In this document: piece after piece, positions 35,192 through 44,921 of the stretch
Position numbering within the stretch: the first letter of the stretch is position 1
How the letters are laid out: each line of letters opens with the position of its first letter
Assembly: GCA_027025555.1 (NCBI GenBank)
Contig: JALVQN010000217.1
Span: forward strand, 1-60,857
Source: Desulfobacterales bacterium
GTDB taxonomy: Bacteria; Desulfobacterota; Desulfobacteria; Desulfobacterales; UBA2156
DNA: 60,857 bases
Direction of reading: 5' to 3'
Made by a program: the position numbers and the translations under genes
The notes under the pieces: model-generated
What the model saw: the letters and a program-made list of their open reading frames with translations, nothing else
Told to the model about the DNA's origin: nothing
The model's database searches: none

Positions 35192-36006
35192 TTTGTCTTT
35201 TCCTTTGTGGGGGGTTCCTGAATTTCGTCTTTTTGGATTTCGACTTCCTGGCCGTCCTCCAGGCGGATGAGCAGGCGGTCGCAAATCACGTTGTGGCGCA
35301 GGACTTTTCCCTTACCGCGATGGGTCTTCACCATCCGACCGGGGGGCGGGAAGGTTTTTTTTAATTCCAGATAGGTGTCGTTCTCATAGGTCAGGCAACA
35401 CATCAATCGGCCGCATTGCCCTGAGATCTTGGTGGGGTTCAAGGAGAGCCCCTGTTCTTTGGCCATCCGAATGGAAATCGGTTCGAACTTTTCGATGAAG
35501 GTAGAGCAGCACAGGGGCCTTCCGCAACGACCGATCCCGCCGCACATCTTGGCCTGGTTGCGTATGCCGACCTGCCGCATTTCCACCCGGATGCCCAGTT
35601 CTTTCACCAGCATTTTCACCAGCTGGCGAAAATCGACACGGCCTTCGGCAGTAAAGAAAAAGGTCAGTTTATTGCCGTCAAAAGTACTCTCCACAGAAAA
35701 CAGGTGCATTGAAAGACCCAGCTTCCGGATACATTCCAGGCAAAAGGCATGGGCCCGTTTTTCCATTTCCCGGTTTCGCTCCACCTGACGGAAATCGTTT
35801 TCCACGGCCAACCGGTAGACCTTCTTCAGGGGCCTCTCCAAGGTCTTCTCATCACAAAGGAAAGGGGCCACCACCACGGTTCCCAACTCGAACCCCTGTT
35901 CCGTTTCCACGATCACGGCATCGCCCTTTTTCAGGACGAAGGCGCCGCAATCGAAGTGATAGATTTTTCCGGCGGGCTTAAACCGGATTCCGACGACTTT
36001 TTTCAT
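35188..36006 (-). CDS. ricT: PSP1/RicT (YaaT) family protein
   Basis: MCGGIGRCGRPLCCSTFIEKFEPISIRMAKEQGLSLNPTKISGQCGRLMCCLTYE. Confidence 0.93.
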   Translation of the reverse strand: MKKVVGIRFKPAGKIYHFDCGAFVLKKGDAVIVETEQGFELGTVVVAPFLCDEKTLERPLKKVYRLAVENDFRQVERNREMEKRAHAFCLECIRKLGLSMHLFSVESTFDGNKLTFFFTAEGRVDFRQLVKMLVKELGIRVEMRQVGIRNQAKMCGGIGRCGRPLCCSTFIEKFEPISIRMAKEQGLSLNPTKISGQCGRLMCCLTYENDTYLELKKTFPPPGRMVKTHRGKGKVLRHNVICDRLLIRLEDGQEVEIQKDEIQEPPTKEKTN

Positions 36007-37066
36007 GATAGGCTTTTCGAAGACAAATCATCATGGTTTCCAATGCCAGGCGGGGGTTCACATGGGCCTCAAGATCCCGTTGAGCCTTCTGAATCACCTC
36101 CATTTGGGTTAACAGGGTATCCAGTGAGAGGTGCCGGGAAACCTGCTGCATGTCCTGGAGCAGATCCCTGTTGAAGACGGCGTTGGATCCCTTCTTCAGT
36201 ACCACAAGATCCCGGAGGTAGGCCTGAAGAATCTCCAGGATCTCAAAGAGGTGTTCCTTTTCGGCCGCCAGGCGTTCGGCAAAGCGCAGACACCAAAGCA
36301 GTGAACCGGAGGCCAACGTTTCCGGGGAATCCAGACCGGAGGCGGAAATGAGGCGCTTTCTTTGATTCAACCAGCTTGCATCTTCAGATGCCAGACCTGC
36401 CATGGCCACGGCCTTGGGCAGGCTGCCGTGGGCCATCCGGGCCAGGACGGCCGCCTCGTCCTTTGAGAAGCCGCAGGTCTTTTGTAAAGTGGTGCGGATG
36501 CGGCTTTCAGGAAGGGGATGAAAGAAGATGACATGGCAACGGGACACGATGGTGGGGAGCAGGTCCGATCGCTGGGAGGCCGTGAGGATCCAGACGGTCC
36601 GGGAGGGGGGTTCCTCAAGTACTTTCAGGAGGCAATTGGCCGCTTCCTGGGTCATCCGGGGGGCATCCACAATCACGGCCATCCGCCTTTTTGCCTCAAA
36701 GGGTCGCAGGGACAGTTGATGGCAGAGACTCCGGATGCGATCGATCTTGATGACCGAACGAGCGGATTCCACCACATGGATGTCCGGATGATTTCCGGTG
36801 AGAATTTTTCGGCAGGGCAGGCACCGGCCGCAGGGGACGGTGCCGAAGAGGGCCTCCCTTGGGACCGTGTTCCCTTCCCTTGGGGCGCTTTTGCAGTTAC
36901 AGGCCATGGCAAAGGCCCGCGCCGCCTCTTTTTTCCCCACGCCTTCCATGCCGGTAAAGAGAAGGGCATGGGGGAGACGGCCGGTTTCAAGGAAAGCGCC
37001 GAGCAGGCGCCGTGCATGCGTCTGGTCTTTTACGATGTCGAGACCCGTTTCCAAAGAAGGCGTCAC
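35978..37066 (-). CDS. holB: DNA polymerase III subunit delta'
   Basis: HALLFTGMEGVGKKEAARAFA, CGRCLPCRKI..GNHPDIHVV, EEPPSRTVWILTA. Confidence 0.93.
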   Translation of the reverse strand: MTPSLETGLDIVKDQTHARRLLGAFLETGRLPHALLFTGMEGVGKKEAARAFAMACNCKSAPREGNTVPREALFGTVPCGRCLPCRKILTGNHPDIHVVESARSVIKIDRIRSLCHQLSLRPFEAKRRMAVIVDAPRMTQEAANCLLKVLEEPPSRTVWILTASQRSDLLPTIVSRCHVIFFHPLPESRIRTTLQKTCGFSKDEAAVLARMAHGSLPKAVAMAGLASEDASWLNQRKRLISASGLDSPETLASGSLLWCLRFAERLAAEKEHLFEILEILQAYLRDLVVLKKGSNAVFNRDLLQDMQQVSRHLSLDTLLTQMEVIQKAQRDLEAHVNPRLALETMMICLRKAYHEKSRRNPV

Positions 37067-37141
37067 AGGACTCCCTTTTCCAGGATTTGGTTTCTAAAGC
37101 TTGAAGGTCACTTTAAATAAAAAAGACTCCTAAGACAAGAG

Positions 37142-37669
37142 TTACCCGCCGAAATGGGGGATCTTCTCCACATCGTCTTCTTCCACATCCACGGCGGCAT
37201 ATTGCCCCAGGGCCTCAATGTTGACGACAACGCGGCCCTGGCGCCGATATCGCACGAAAACCCCCGTCACGCCTGTGAAAGGCCCCCGCACCACCATCAC
37301 CCGGTCCCCTTTTTTAAAACGGTTCCCTGTGGAGACAGGTTGGTCGGTGTTGACCATGATTTGCAAAGAGGTCACGGTTTCCTCCGGAACCGGGACCGGC
37401 CCGAGTTTGTTGCCGATGAGCCGTACCGCGCCCACGGTCTTGACGATCTCCAGGTGCTCGTAAGGGTTCAAATCGGTCTTTACAAAGACATAGCCTGGAA
37501 ACAGGGGGACACGAATGACGCGTCTTCGATCCCGACGCCTGCTTTGGACCTGAATTTTGGGGAGAAAGACTTCCAGGGATTTTTTGGACAGGCCCTCCCG
37601 CACCACGTTTTCAAAACGGCTCTTGGTATGGAGCACATACCATTTCCGGACGAGCACATCGCTTTTCAT
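37142..37669 (-). CDS. NusG-like specialised transcription antiterminator (UpxY/LoaP/RfaH type)
   Basis: KWYVLHTKSRFENVVREGL NGN domain, FPGYVFVKTDL, KGDRVMVVRGPFTGVTGVFV KOW motif. Confidence 0.87.
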   Translation of the reverse strand: MKSDVLVRKWYVLHTKSRFENVVREGLSKKSLEVFLPKIQVQSRRRDRRRVIRVPLFPGYVFVKTDLNPYEHLEIVKTVGAVRLIGNKLGPVPVPEETVTSLQIMVNTDQPVSTGNRFKKGDRVMVVRGPFTGVTGVFVRYRRQGRVVVNIEALGQYAAVDVEEDDVEKIPHFGG

Positions 37670-38256
37670 GTAAGGGCATGCTCCTTTGGGTGCAGCCATG
37701 CGTAAAGGACCTGCATGATCATGTGGGCGGTAATAAAATGGAGATCCTCCACTTTTTGCATGTCCTCCATGCGGACCACCAGGGGCACGTGTACCATCCG
37801 GGCCAGCTTTCCTCCGGAAAAACCGCACAATCCGGCTGTTTTCCCGCCGTTCTCATTGGCAAAGGAGACGGCCTTCAGCACGTTTTCGGAATTTCCACTC
37901 GCCGAGATGCCGATGACCACGTCCCCTTTGATGAAAAAGTTCTTCATCTGTTCCACAAAGATGCTGGCATAGGACAGGTCGTTGGCGTAGGCCAGGAGGC
38001 TGGGGAGGTTGTCGTTGAGACAGATGACCTTGAACTTCTTGTCCCGGTCCAGGCAGCATCCTTTGTTGATATCACAGGCCAGGTGAGAGGCCGTTGCCCC
38101 GCTTCCGCCGTTTCCCATGACGAAAATACGGCGCCCTTCATCATAGGCATAGAAGAAAAGCTGCACCAATTTATCGAATTGGTCCTTGTCAAAGCCGGCG
38201 ATGGCCTTGGAAAGGTCGGTCAGGTAGCGGCTGGCGAATGTCTTGGAATCGATCAT
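37666..38256 (-). CDS. gmhA: SIS-domain phosphoheptose isomerase-like protein
   Basis: FVMGNGGSGATASHLACDINKG, GISASGNSENVLKAV. Confidence 0.82.
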   Translation of the reverse strand: MIDSKTFASRYLTDLSKAIAGFDKDQFDKLVQLFFYAYDEGRRIFVMGNGGSGATASHLACDINKGCCLDRDKKFKVICLNDNLPSLLAYANDLSYASIFVEQMKNFFIKGDVVIGISASGNSENVLKAVSFANENGGKTAGLCGFSGGKLARMVHVPLVVRMEDMQKVEDLHFITAHMIMQVLYAWLHPKEHALT

Positions 38257-38268
38257 ATGGACCTCGTT

Positions 38269-39408
38269 TCAGGTTTTCATCTCTCGAATGACATGCATCT
38301 GTTTCATCTGCTGCTGCGCAAGGGTTAAGGCGTCTGCCTGCACCTTTTTTCGGGTGATGTACGCCCAGTAAGCCTCAATGCTGTCTTTCACGGTGCGCCG
38401 GGGCGACCACCCCAGGGCTTGAAGCCGGGAGGTGTCCGAAACGATGTGCCGGGTGTCCCCGAAACGGTAACACCCCGGAATCCGGGGTTCGATGTCCTTG
38501 TTCAGGGTTTTCTGCATTTCACGGTAAAAGTCGAGGACGGTCCAGGGAACCCCCCCTCCCACGTTGAAAACACACCCGTTGGCCGCATCGCTTTCCAGAA
38601 CCAGGAGGTTGGCCTCCACCACGTCCTGGATATTGATAAAATCCCGGACCTGCTGGCCGTCTTCAAAGATCACCGGGCCGGTGTCAAAGAGCAGGGAGAG
38701 GGCGAAGATCCGCATGGCCCCGGAATAGGCGTTGAAGAAGGATTGGCGCTCTCCCTGGACGATGGAATAGCGCAGGACCACGGTGGGGATGCCGTACCGG
38801 TTTCCCAGGTTCAAGGCGATCTGCTCCTGGGAATGCTTGGACAGGGCATAGGGATTGCAGGGATGGACCACGGATTCATCGGAGGGGACCCATTGAAGGA
38901 TCCTGTGGCAGACCGGGCATCGATGGTCCCATGCGCCCTTTAGAAGCTGGGCTTCCGGCCGGATGGCGGGATAGATGAAATGATCTCCGCCCGGGAAGCA
39001 GTCGGGACAGTAGTGGCGGCCTTCCCCCATGACCGCCTGGCTTGCCGCCACGATGATCTTTTTGATCTTGCCGGTCATCTGCTTTTCGACAAGGACTTCA
39101 TAAAGAAGCGCCGTGGATACGGCGTTGACATGGAAGAAGGTTGAAAAGTCGGTCATGTAGTCCTGGTAGGCGGCAAAGTGGTAGACCACATCCATGCCTT
39201 TGAGAGCTTCCTCCCAGGTCCCTTTTTCCCGGACATCGGCCTGCATCCATTGGGCCTTGACATTGAAGTGGTCCGGTCGCCCATGGGGATGCACCCTCTT
39301 GGAGAGGTTGTCCAAAACCCGTACCCGATGTCCTTGTCGGATGAGGGCATCCACGGTATGAGAGCCGATGAAACCGGCGCCGCCAGTGACCAGGATCCGA
39401 TACCCCAT
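38269..39408 (-). CDS. NAD-dependent epimerase/dehydratase (SDR) with inserted CxxC...CxxC zinc-ribbon-like loop
   Basis: ILVTGGAGFIGSHTVDAL; YALSK active site; CPDC...CPVC insertion. Confidence 0.9.
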   Translation of the reverse strand: MGYRILVTGGAGFIGSHTVDALIRQGHRVRVLDNLSKRVHPHGRPDHFNVKAQWMQADVREKGTWEEALKGMDVVYHFAAYQDYMTDFSTFFHVNAVSTALLYEVLVEKQMTGKIKKIIVAASQAVMGEGRHYCPDCFPGGDHFIYPAIRPEAQLLKGAWDHRCPVCHRILQWVPSDESVVHPCNPYALSKHSQEQIALNLGNRYGIPTVVLRYSIVQGERQSFFNAYSGAMRIFALSLLFDTGPVIFEDGQQVRDFINIQDVVEANLLVLESDAANGCVFNVGGGVPWTVLDFYREMQKTLNKDIEPRIPGCYRFGDTRHIVSDTSRLQALGWSPRRTVKDSIEAYWAYITRKKVQADALTLAQQQMKQMHVIREMKT

Positions 39409-39472
39409 GCTTACTGTTCTCCCGGAGTGTGTGGTGCCGCCCGTTGAAACAGGGCTTGATCCGCACCCGTTT

Positions 39473-40468
39473 TCATTTGCTCGAATAGGAACGGTCGTCG
39501 AAGATGACCTTGGATCCGCTTTCTTCCAGCATGAATGGAAGCTCCCTGTAGGGTCTCATGGCTTCCATGATTTGTTCCTGCCTTTCCCTGGATGCGATCA
39601 ACAGAAGAAAACCGCCGCCGCCGGCCCCGGCAATCTTTGTCCCCAGCGCCCCGGCTTTCTTGGCCGTTTGGATCATTTTTTCGATGGAATCGTTGGTAAT
39701 GGCTTCGGCCATCCGCTGTTTGAGGCGCCAATTTTCATCGAGGAGCCGCCCGCACTCCGTGATGTCCCCCGCGCACAGGGCTTCCCGGAAGGGATCCACA
39801 AGATCCGTCATTTGGATCATGGTTTCAAAGGCGGCTTTTTCAGAAACGTTTTTCTGCTGTGCGGCAAGGATCGTATCGGCCTTTCGGGTGATGCCGGTGT
39901 AGTAAAGAAGCAAAGACGCGGAAAATTTTCTTTTTGCGGCCGGATCCACGGAGATGGGGACCCGCGTGGTGGTGCCGTCTTCATGAAAAATGAACTGGTT
40001 GAGGCCGCCGTATGCGGCGGCATATTGATCCTGTTTGCCGATGGGTTTATTGAGAATGTCGATTTCGATCCGGCAGGCCGTTTCGGCCAGATGTTTTGCG
40101 GTGACAAGGATGTTCCGGTAGGCATAGAGGGCGTGCAACAGGGCGACGGTGATGGCGCTTGAACTCCCGAGCCCCGAACCGCTGGAGGGCACATCCGCCA
40201 AGGTGGTGATCTCGATGCCTTTTTCCACACCGGTGATCTTCATGGCCTCCCGCACCAGATCGTGTCGGATTTCAGAGACACGGTCCACGCACTCCTTTTT
40301 GGAGTAGTTGATATAAATCATGTCGTCGAAGCGTTCTTTGACGATGGCATAGACAAACTTATCGATGGCCGAGCAGATGACTCTGCCGGGCCGTGCGGCA
40401 TAGAAAGCCTTCATGTCGGATCCGCCGCCGGTAAAGCTCAACCGAAGCGGTGTCTTGACGATCACCAT
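39473..40468 (-). CDS. hddA: GHMP kinase, likely D-glycero-D-manno-heptose 7-phosphate kinase
   Basis: MVIVKTPLRLSFTGGGSD, PSSGSGLGSSSAITVALLHAL, KIAGAGGGGFLLL; next to gmhA-like SIS gene. Confidence 0.85.
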   Translation of the reverse strand: MVIVKTPLRLSFTGGGSDMKAFYAARPGRVICSAIDKFVYAIVKERFDDMIYINYSKKECVDRVSEIRHDLVREAMKITGVEKGIEITTLADVPSSGSGLGSSSAITVALLHALYAYRNILVTAKHLAETACRIEIDILNKPIGKQDQYAAAYGGLNQFIFHEDGTTTRVPISVDPAAKRKFSASLLLYYTGITRKADTILAAQQKNVSEKAAFETMIQMTDLVDPFREALCAGDITECGRLLDENWRLKQRMAEAITNDSIEKMIQTAKKAGALGTKIAGAGGGGFLLLIASRERQEQIMEAMRPYRELPFMLEESGSKVIFDDRSYSSK

Positions 40469-40505
40469 ATCTGCATCCTTGCGCTGTTTGGATGGGCCCG
40501 AGGGT

Positions 40506-42851
40506 TCATGGGGCTTCTTGTTTATCCTCCCCCAAGCTGCCCCCGAAACCCCCCAGACCGAAAAGATGGAGCATCACGGAATAGGTGCGATCTTCGAATT
40601 CGTCCATGTATCGAAAATCGATGGACCAGCACTGGGCCGTATAGATCACGCCGACGCCGCTTTTGATGTCCTCCTTGTCATAGAGGTTGCGCTCGTATTC
40701 CGTAAAGAGCAGCACTTGCGGCATCACGTGGACGGAAAGCCGGACGTAGATGGATTCCTTCCCGTCCGATTTTCCTTCGGCCGAATCCCGTTGATACCGG
40801 TATTCCGCAAAGAGCCTGTCTCCCCGGAAATCCCGCACCCTGCATTTGCCATTATACGACATCCAGTCGTCTTCGTAAACCGACCATTGGGCATTCGCTT
40901 CAAGGGAGAGGATTTCTTTCGGGCGGATTTCCAGGCGCCCCTTGATGTTGGAAAAGGGCTGTTTTTCTTCCTTGTCCTTGTCGGTGGCCTCATAGATGTC
41001 GTAGCTTTGACTGAGGGTGAAGCGCGCGAACTCCCGGTAGGTATACGGTGAGATTTCCCCGTTCGGGCTTTTCCCGGGGGACCTCGAAGTGAAGGTGTTT
41101 GTAATCGAGTAAGTGACTTGATTGATTCTTTTGATCCGGTCGACACCGTCAAAGTGTGGGAATTGATCCTGTTTTTTTTCGGGAAGATAGCGATAGCTTA
41201 CCCTTGGAAGGATGCTGTGTTTGATTTTATCGACGCCCTTTATGCCGACTGTGTAAATGCGATAGAATTCCGTGTTGAGTTTCAGGCCCGTATCATAGAG
41301 ATCCCTGAGATGGGTGCTGTCTCTTTCCTCATCGTTAGTTGCAAACTGGTCGATACTCCAGTAGGTTTCCCGGATCCCGAAAAAGGGTTCCAGATTCAGA
41401 TAGTTTTTGAGTTTTATGGGAAGAAAAAGCTTTGGATAGAAATCCACACGGTGGCCCCGGAGTTCGTCTTTTCTATAGAACCGAACATACTCGGAAGAGA
41501 GGTCGTAATAAAGCGGGGTACCCAGAAACCGTCCCTTTGAAATGTCGTATTCCACAAAGGGAAGGCGATGCAGGGTTGTGTCCAAATCGTCCGGGTCGCT
41601 GTGCCTTTTGAAGATGACGTTGTCGTACCATCGGGCTTCGATGTTCAGGTTGCTTCGGTTCCAACTCCGATTCAGATTCAGGCGGTTCAACCGGGTGGTG
41701 TCCGTGTAGTCATCCACGCCTCTGCCGAAGACGTTTTCGAAATACCGGTCGGTCTCGTCGAACCCATTGTAGCCGCTTTTGAATTCCACCAGATAATCCT
41801 GATCCGAGACAATGTCCAGATCGAGTTTGGCGAAAAAGTCCCAGGGAAGTGCCTGGTCGTGTTTCATCCGGAACCAGTACCGGTCCCGGTTGGGCCTTAA
41901 ATACCGGTCGTCCGGATATCCCCATCGGTCACTGGCGTCGTCGCGTCCGTCGTCCACCTGACGGTCTTTTAGAAAATCCCCCATGAGGGTCCCTTTAGAA
42001 TCGGGACTCAAGACGAATCGGTATTCAAAACCGACCTTTTCCCCCCGTCGATCCATGTGGTCCAGGTAGAAGGTGGCATCCGAACTCTCGTTGATGGCCC
42101 AGAAATAGGGTTGTTCATACTGCGTTCCCCGCCGGTCCGAGACCCCCAGCCGGGGCGGAAGGAATCCGGACTGGCGCTTGGTCTTGGCGGGAAAGATGAA
42201 GTAGGGGGTATAAAGGACCGGGACCTTTTTCAGCCAGAGTGTGCTGTGGGAGGCCACGCCGTATCCATCCAGCGTGACGGAAACGTTGTGTGCCGTAATT
42301 TTCCAGGCCGGATTTTCCCCGTCACAGGTGGAGAGACTGGCGGATCGGATGCGGTAGGTCTTTTTCCCGGTCTTTTGGATTTTATCCCCCCGGATGTGGA
42401 AATGGCTTTGCTTTAGAAATACCTTGCCGTGATAGGCGGTTCCGGTTTCCTCCTTCAGGTTTACCCGGATACGATCGCCGGTGAGGATGTCCTCCCCGGC
42501 GGTCAAGACCGCGTGTCCGATGGCCACGGCCTGGCCGGTTTTATGGTTGAGCTGAACAAAATCGGCGGAAATCCGGGTATCCTCCTTGAAAATGACGACA
42601 TTTCCGGCGGCCACGTAATGGTCTGCTTTTTGATCGTAAAAGAGGGAATCGGCGCTGATCTGCCAGAAAGATGCCGTGTCTGCAGCGCCGGATGGGAAGG
42701 CTTTTCCCAAAGGACTTGCGGCCTGGGCCAACCAGGCGTCGGCCGCCCCGAAACAGGCGAAAAGGGCGACGAAAAGAAAGGGCTTCGCTAGAATCCCCAA
42801 CGACCCGGAAAGGCATCTGGAAAAAAAATGATGGAGGTCTTTTGCGGGCAT
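40506..42851 (-). CDS. lptD: LPS assembly outer membrane protein LptD
   Basis: OstA-like N-terminus (GNVVIFKEDTRISADFVQLNHKTGQAVAIGHAVLTAGEDILTGDRI) and large aromatic-rich beta-barrel region; start MPAKDLHHFF. Confidence 0.92.
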   Translation of the reverse strand: MPAKDLHHFFSRCLSGSLGILAKPFLFVALFACFGAADAWLAQAASPLGKAFPSGAADTASFWQISADSLFYDQKADHYVAAGNVVIFKEDTRISADFVQLNHKTGQAVAIGHAVLTAGEDILTGDRIRVNLKEETGTAYHGKVFLKQSHFHIRGDKIQKTGKKTYRIRSASLSTCDGENPAWKITAHNVSVTLDGYGVASHSTLWLKKVPVLYTPYFIFPAKTKRQSGFLPPRLGVSDRRGTQYEQPYFWAINESSDATFYLDHMDRRGEKVGFEYRFVLSPDSKGTLMGDFLKDRQVDDGRDDASDRWGYPDDRYLRPNRDRYWFRMKHDQALPWDFFAKLDLDIVSDQDYLVEFKSGYNGFDETDRYFENVFGRGVDDYTDTTRLNRLNLNRSWNRSNLNIEARWYDNVIFKRHSDPDDLDTTLHRLPFVEYDISKGRFLGTPLYYDLSSEYVRFYRKDELRGHRVDFYPKLFLPIKLKNYLNLEPFFGIRETYWSIDQFATNDEERDSTHLRDLYDTGLKLNTEFYRIYTVGIKGVDKIKHSILPRVSYRYLPEKKQDQFPHFDGVDRIKRINQVTYSITNTFTSRSPGKSPNGEISPYTYREFARFTLSQSYDIYEATDKDKEEKQPFSNIKGRLEIRPKEILSLEANAQWSVYEDDWMSYNGKCRVRDFRGDRLFAEYRYQRDSAEGKSDGKESIYVRLSVHVMPQVLLFTEYERNLYDKEDIKSGVGVIYTAQCWSIDFRYMDEFEDRTYSVMLHLFGLGGFGGSLGEDKQEAP

Positions 42852-42936
42852 AGGCAATCGCTTGGACGACTTTGGGCGGATCCAGGCGCTTCCCAAAATC
42901 TTACCGGAGGCCGCGGCGCATCGGTGGATAAGTTTC

Positions 42937-42965
42937 TTGAACACCCATAAGGTTTTATGTATAAA
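42937..42965 (+). promoter_or_regulatory. sigma70-type promoter for surE
   Basis: TTGAAC-17 nt-TATAAA. Confidence 0.6.
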
Positions 42966-43094
42966 TCCGACTCGTCGCCAAAAGTCAACATGAAGTTGAT
43001 CGCACCTGTTCAGCCGCAAAGGCGCCTCTGTGGGGTGCTCAAGAGACACGCAGTGCGCTTTTGGGTAAGGACACAACAGACGGGACCCAAGTCC

Positions 43095-43871
43095 ATGAAT
43101 ATCCTCTTGACCAATGACGACGGGATCCATGCACCGGGCATCCAGGCCCTTTATCGCCGTTTTGCGGTCCAGCATGCCGTGACCCTTGTTGCCCCGGACC
43201 GCCAGCGCAGTGCCGTGGGCCATTCCATCACGTTGCACAAGCCGATTCGATGTGATCGGGTGCCCCTTGACGGAGGCGGCCGGGGATACGCCGTAAGCGG
43301 TACCCCGGCCGACTGCGTCAAGCTGGCGGTCCACGAGCTCATGGAGGGCGTGCCGGACCTGGTCCTTTCCGGGATCAACCCCGGGGCAAATGTCGGTTTT
43401 AATGTGAACTATTCGGGAACGGTCTGTGCCGCCAAGGAGGCGGGGTATTACGGCATTCCCGCCATTGCGGTGTCCCACTTGGGGGCCGAAAGCCGGTTCC
43501 TTGAGGATGCCGCGGCATTTGTGGAGCGGGTGGCGGCGAGGATGTTCGGATCTCCCCTGCCCAAAGGATGCATTTTGAATCTCAATATCCCCGATGGCCC
43601 TTTTGAAAAAATTCCCGGGGTTCGGATCACCCGGCTGGAGACTTCCGTCTTTGAGGAGCGCTTCGAACGCCGGGTGGATCCCAGGAACCGGATCTATTAC
43701 TGGCAAGGGTGTGAACGCCACCGGGCCTTCAGCGGACCGGACACGGACGCGGCGGTCCTGAACAGCGGTTTCATCTCCCTCACCCCCCTTCGATGGGATC
43801 ATACGGAACTCCGGGTCCTGGAGGACATGAAGAGGTGGGCCTTGAACCCCCTGGGTGGCCATGGAAGATAA
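43095..43871 (+). CDS. surE: 5'/3'-nucleotidase SurE
   Basis: MNILLTNDDGIHAPGIQAL, GTPADCVKLAV, SGINPGANVGFNVNYSGTV. Confidence 0.95.
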   Translation: MNILLTNDDGIHAPGIQALYRRFAVQHAVTLVAPDRQRSAVGHSITLHKPIRCDRVPLDGGGRGYAVSGTPADCVKLAVHELMEGVPDLVLSGINPGANVGFNVNYSGTVCAAKEAGYYGIPAIAVSHLGAESRFLEDAAAFVERVAARMFGSPLPKGCILNLNIPDGPFEKIPGVRITRLETSVFEERFERRVDPRNRIYYWQGCERHRAFSGPDTDAAVLNSGFISLTPLRWDHTELRVLEDMKRWALNPLGGHGR

Positions 43872-44826
43872 GCGCTTCATGAAGCACCGGTTTGCAGTGG
43901 ACCTGAAGATCGGGGAGACCGTCGACGATGTCTTTTCGGTCTCCGAGAAGTCTTTGGGGAAGAAGAGGGACGGTGAGAGTTATCTCACCATGGTTCTGGG
44001 AGACCGATCCGGCAGCATCCGGGCCGTCATGTGGGAAGGTGCGGATCGCACCGCTTCTAAGATCCGGGACAGCGCATTCGTCCGGGTGAAGGGGTCGGTT
44101 TCGGAATATCAGGGACGACTCCAGGTGGTGGTGAAGGAGGCCATCCCTTTCCCGGAGAGCGAGATCGATCCGGAAGCCTTTCTTCCCAAGACCCCCCGGA
44201 ACATTGAAAGGATGTTTGCGCGCCTGGTGGAGATCGCCGACACCTTTCAAGACACCCCTTTGAAACGGCTCTTGACGGCTTTTTTCAGCGATGCGGACCT
44301 GATGGCCAAATTCAAGAGGGCGCCTGCGGCAAAGCGGATGCATCACGCCTATGTGGGGGGACTCTTGGAACATACGCTTTCCATGACCCTTCTCGCTGCC
44401 GCCGTTGCCGGGCACTACAGCGGTATCGATCGCGATCTCCTCTTGGCAGGCGCCGTTTTACATGATATCGGTAAAACCGAAGAATTTGTCTATCACCATG
44501 TGATCGACTATTCCAGCCGGGGCCGCCTGTTGGGGCACATCGTCATCGGCATGGAGATGATCGAGGCGAAGATACAGACGGTCAAGGGCTTTCCGGAGGA
44601 ACGGGCGGTTTTGTTGAAACATCTGGTGCTCAGCCATCATGGCAGCCGGGAATACGGGTCTCCGGAAGTCCCCAAAACCGTGGAGGCGGTGTTGCTTCAT
44701 TACATCGATGAAATCGATTCCAAGGTAAACGGCATTCGGGACTTCATCGAAGCGGAGGCGCCTGGTGAGGAATGGACGTCCTTTCACAGAATCCTGGGGC
44801 GGCAATTTTACCGGAAAAAGAGCTGA
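43861..44826 (+). CDS. OB-fold + HD-domain 3'-5' exoribonuclease (YhaM-like)
   Basis: N-terminal OB-like region; MHHAYVGGLLEHTLSM, LAGAVLHDIGKTEE, LSHHG; overlaps the surE end by 11 nt. Confidence 0.87.
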   Translation: MEDKRFMKHRFAVDLKIGETVDDVFSVSEKSLGKKRDGESYLTMVLGDRSGSIRAVMWEGADRTASKIRDSAFVRVKGSVSEYQGRLQVVVKEAIPFPESEIDPEAFLPKTPRNIERMFARLVEIADTFQDTPLKRLLTAFFSDADLMAKFKRAPAAKRMHHAYVGGLLEHTLSMTLLAAAVAGHYSGIDRDLLLAGAVLHDIGKTEEFVYHHVIDYSSRGRLLGHIVIGMEMIEAKIQTVKGFPEERAVLLKHLVLSHHGSREYGSPEVPKTVEAVLLHYIDEIDSKVNGIRDFIEAEAPGEEWTSFHRILGRQFYRKKS

Positions 44827-44921
44827 AATGGAACAAAGGCCCGGCCCTCCCGGCATCCAGGCCGTCGTCTGAAACCGGTTTTCCCCTGACCCCCCCGACA
44901 CCAAAGGCATCCGGCTAAAAC

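Noticed and set aside
42852-43880. N-terminal extension of the lptD ORF to 43880
   Set aside because: Antisense to surE; a signal-like N-terminus begins at MPAKDLHHFF (42851).
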